DNA from: CBDDFN01 sp965227065
GTDB lineage: Bacteria > Pseudomonadota > Alphaproteobacteria > SPJN01
Assembly: GCA_965227065.1 (NCBI GenBank)
Contig: CBDDFN010000001.1
Coordinates: forward strand, 1 to 64,000
DNA length: 64,000 nucleotides
Direction: 5' to 3'
Shown here: piece by piece, positions 62,083 through 64,000 of the stretch
How positions within the stretch are numbered: position 1 is the stretch's first letter
How the letters are laid out: each line of letters begins with the position of its first letter
Program-made: the position numbers and the translations under genes
Notes under the pieces: model-generated
Databases searched by the model: none
Told to the model about the DNA's origin: nothing
What the model saw: the letters and a program-made list of their open reading frames with translations, nothing else

Positions 62083-63228
62083 CTATTCCGCGGGCTTGGG
62101 ATCAGCGTCGGCCCCAAGTCCCTTGGACCTGGCAAGCTTGGGCGCCGCCCCGATGAAGGAATTGATCTTGGGCGCGATATAGGTCGAATACAGACCCGCA
62201 AGCCCGTTGGGGAAGACAAGCACGACGGCAATGAACAGCCCGCCCAGGCCAAACAGCCACAGTTCAGGCGAGGTTTCTGAAAAGGTCGTCTTGGCCCAGT
62301 TCACCAGTAGCGTGCCGTAGACCGCGCCATAGATCGACAGCCGCCCGCCGACCGCGCAGAAGATCACCATCTCAATCGAGGGTACGATGCCCACAAAGCT
62401 TGGTGACATGAAGCCGACCTGAAGGGTGAACATCGCCCCGCCCAGCGCAGAGAACACAGCCGCCGTGCAGAAGATGAAGATCTTGTAATTCGCGACGTCG
62501 TACCCGGAGAACCGCACACGGTCTTCCTTGTCGCGCAGGGCAACAAGGATGCGGCCAAGCTTGCTTTTGGTGATGGCGAGCGCTGCAATCAGCGCCACGA
62601 TCAGCAAGCCGCCATTGAGATAATACAGAACATATTTCGCATCATCGGTGCGGATGTCCCAGCCCATCAGCGTGCGCAGATCGGTGATGCCGTTGACCCC
62701 GCCTGTATAGCCTTGCTGACCGATGATCAGAATGGTCAGGATGGCCGCCACCGCCTGTGTGATGATGGCAAAGTAAACCCCGCCAACCCGGCGTTTGAAC
62801 ATGGCAACCCCGATCAGATAGGCAAAGGCGGCCGGCAGCACGAAGATTGCAATCAAGGTAAGTTCAAAGCTGTAGAAGGGCTTCCAGAACCAGGGCAGTT
62901 CGGTCAATTGGTTCCAGTCCATAAAATCGGGAATGCCCGGCGTGGACTGGATTTTGGTGGCTTCGGGCGTTGACGCCTCAAGCTTGAGGAACATCGCCAT
63001 GCAATAACCGCCAAGCCCGAAAAACACGCCCTGGCCAAGGGAAAGAATGCCGCCCATGCCCCAGCACAGGACAAGACCGATGGCGACAAAGGCATAGGTG
63101 AGATATTTACCGAACAGGTTGAGCCGGAAGATTTCCATCGACAGCGGCATGACGACGAAGATCAGGGCGGCGATCACCGCAAGGGCCAGAACGTCCTGGC
63201 GGCTGAACAAGGCTTTAACGCGATCCAT
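62083..63228 (-). CDS. urtC: urea/amide ABC transporter permease
   Basis: 381 residues from ATG 63228 (MDRVKALFSRQDVL). About nine to ten helices; GMGGILSLGQGVFFGLGGYCM is the LivM/UrtC signature. FSGYDVANYKIFIFC and SPSFVGIVPSIEMVIFC are further family segments. Starts 12 nt after the urtB stop. Confidence 0.93.
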   Translation of the reverse strand: MDRVKALFSRQDVLALAVIAALIFVVMPLSMEIFRLNLFGKYLTYAFVAIGLVLCWGMGGILSLGQGVFFGLGGYCMAMFLKLEASTPEATKIQSTPGIPDFMDWNQLTELPWFWKPFYSFELTLIAIFVLPAAFAYLIGVAMFKRRVGGVYFAIITQAVAAILTILIIGQQGYTGGVNGITDLRTLMGWDIRTDDAKYVLYYLNGGLLIVALIAALAITKSKLGRILVALRDKEDRVRFSGYDVANYKIFIFCTAAVFSALGGAMFTLQVGFMSPSFVGIVPSIEMVIFCAVGGRLSIYGAVYGTLLVNWAKTTFSETSPELWLFGLGGLFIAVVLVFPNGLAGLYSTYIAPKINSFIGAAPKLARSKGLGADADPKPAE

Positions 63229-63239
63229 ACTAAACTCCC

Positions 63240-64000
63240 TCACCGGCGGATCTTGAGTGAGAACAGACCCTCAGGCCGCAGCATCAAAATGCCCACCACG
63301 GTCAGAAGGGTCAGAACCTTGGCCATCGAACCCGACAGGAAGAATTCCATGGCGGACTGGGCCTGGCTGATCGAGAAGGCCGACGCGATGGTGCCAAGCA
63401 GGCTGGCGGCCCCGCCGAAGACGACGATCAGGAAGGTATCGACGATGTAGAGCTGCCCGGCGGTCGGGCCGGTTGAACCGATCATGGTAAAGGCACTGCC
63501 CGCGACCCCGGCAATGCCGCAGCCAATCGCAAAGGTCATGCGGTCGACGCGTTCGGTGTTGATGCCAACAGCCCCTGCCATCACCCGGTTTTGCACAACC
63601 GCGCGGGTCTTCTTGCCCAGCCGTGAGCGGAACATCAGAAAGTAAACGCCGATAGCGATCAGGATGGTCAGCGCCATCACAAAAAGCCCGTTGATGGGAA
63701 TTTCGATCAGATCGGTCAGCCCGATCGACCCCAGCATCCAGCTGGGCAAGGTCACGCCAACTTCGCGCGCGCCGAAGATCGAGCGATAGGCCTGCTGCAA
63801 AATCAAGCTCAAGCCCCAGGTGGCGAGCAGCGTATCGAGCGGCCGTTTGTAAAGATGCCGGATCAACGCCCATTCGACAAAGGCCCCCAAAGCGCCCGAC
63901 GCAAAGAAGGCTAAAATCATGGCGACAAAAAAGTACATGCCGAACAGGCTCGGCATATAGGCTTCAACGAAGCTCGAACACAGATAGGTGACATAGGCGC
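63240..64000 (-). CDS. urtB: urea/amide ABC transporter permease, truncated by window edge
   Basis: The C-terminal ~253 residues of a LivH/UrtB permease; the frame continues past 64000, so the internal ATG at 63956 is not the start. LDTLLATWGLSLILQQAYRSIFG and TIASAFSISQAQSAMEFFLSG hold the family's conserved regions (quoted in part). It pairs with UrtC in the membrane. The binding protein UrtA/FmdD would lie beyond the window. Confidence 0.92.
   Translation of the reverse strand, partial: AYVTYLCSSFVEAYMPSLFGMYFFVAMILAFFASGALGAFVEWALIRHLYKRPLDTLLATWGLSLILQQAYRSIFGAREVGVTLPSWMLGSIGLTDLIEIPINGLFVMALTILIAIGVYFLMFRSRLGKKTRAVVQNRVMAGAVGINTERVDRMTFAIGCGIAGVAGSAFTMIGSTGPTAGQLYIVDTFLIVVFGGAASLLGTIASAFSISQAQSAMEFFLSGSMAKVLTLLTVVGILMLRPEGLFSLKIRR

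Overview
The window reads as a chromosomal segment of a heterotrophic alphaproteobacterium. The support is a fairly GC-rich, tightly packed gene layout with many 1-14 nt overlaps, four large TonB-dependent receptors, an OxyR/Dps module, a full non-phosphorylative L-fucose pathway, lutABC and an amide/urea-type ABC transporter. A marine member of the Hyphomonadaceae/Maricaulales or Caulobacterales type fits the receptor-rich, glycan-using profile, but no marker gene in the window fixes the taxon.

Layout. 0.2-3 kb: oxidative-stress module (oxyR, dps, a peroxiredoxin-glutaredoxin fusion). 3.1-12.5 kb: galactoside cluster (GH36 alpha-galactosidase, galK, galT, galE, GH2 beta-galactosidase, threonine aldolase). 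12.7-21 kb: ordinary metabolic genes (nitroreductase, pirin, LysR, glutathione transferase) interleaved with an AT-richer accessory set of seven small double-membrane-span proteins and two large glycine-rich partner proteins. I recognise neither family, and this is the best candidate here for an undescribed system. 21-26.7 kb: membrane protein, glutathione transferase, and a folD / FAD-oxidoreductase / GH3 glucosidase operon. 26.9-37.8 kb: four tandem paralogous TonB-dependent receptors. 37.8-41.4 kb: lutABC and one unknown gene. 41.6-47.9 kb: a 6.2 kb integrative island in a tRNA-Arg gene, bounded by a perfect 47-bp direct repeat, with integrase, excisionase-like, two winged-helix genes, iteron-like repeats and unknown membrane cargo. 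48-53 kb: sulfotransferase, universal stress protein, SulP transporter and a Baeyer-Villiger-type monooxygenase. 53-59 kb: L-fucose catabolism with an IclR regulator. 59-64 kb: fmdB/fmdA formamidase and a UrtBCDE-type transporter cut by the window end.

How it works together. The receptors and glycoside hydrolases suggest uptake of galactose-, glucose- and fucose-containing oligosaccharides. Galactose feeds the Leloir pathway, fucose is oxidised to pyruvate and lactate, and lactate can then be oxidised by LutABC. The formamidase and transporter point to scavenging of nitrogen from short amides or urea.

Data caution. At least seven breaks in otherwise well-conserved reading frames (oxyR twice, dps, the monooxygenase, one glycine-rich protein, two small membrane proteins) are each repaired by changing the length of one short homopolymer by a single base. 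That pattern looks more like sequencing error than gene decay, so 'pseudogene' below means 'interrupted as given'.
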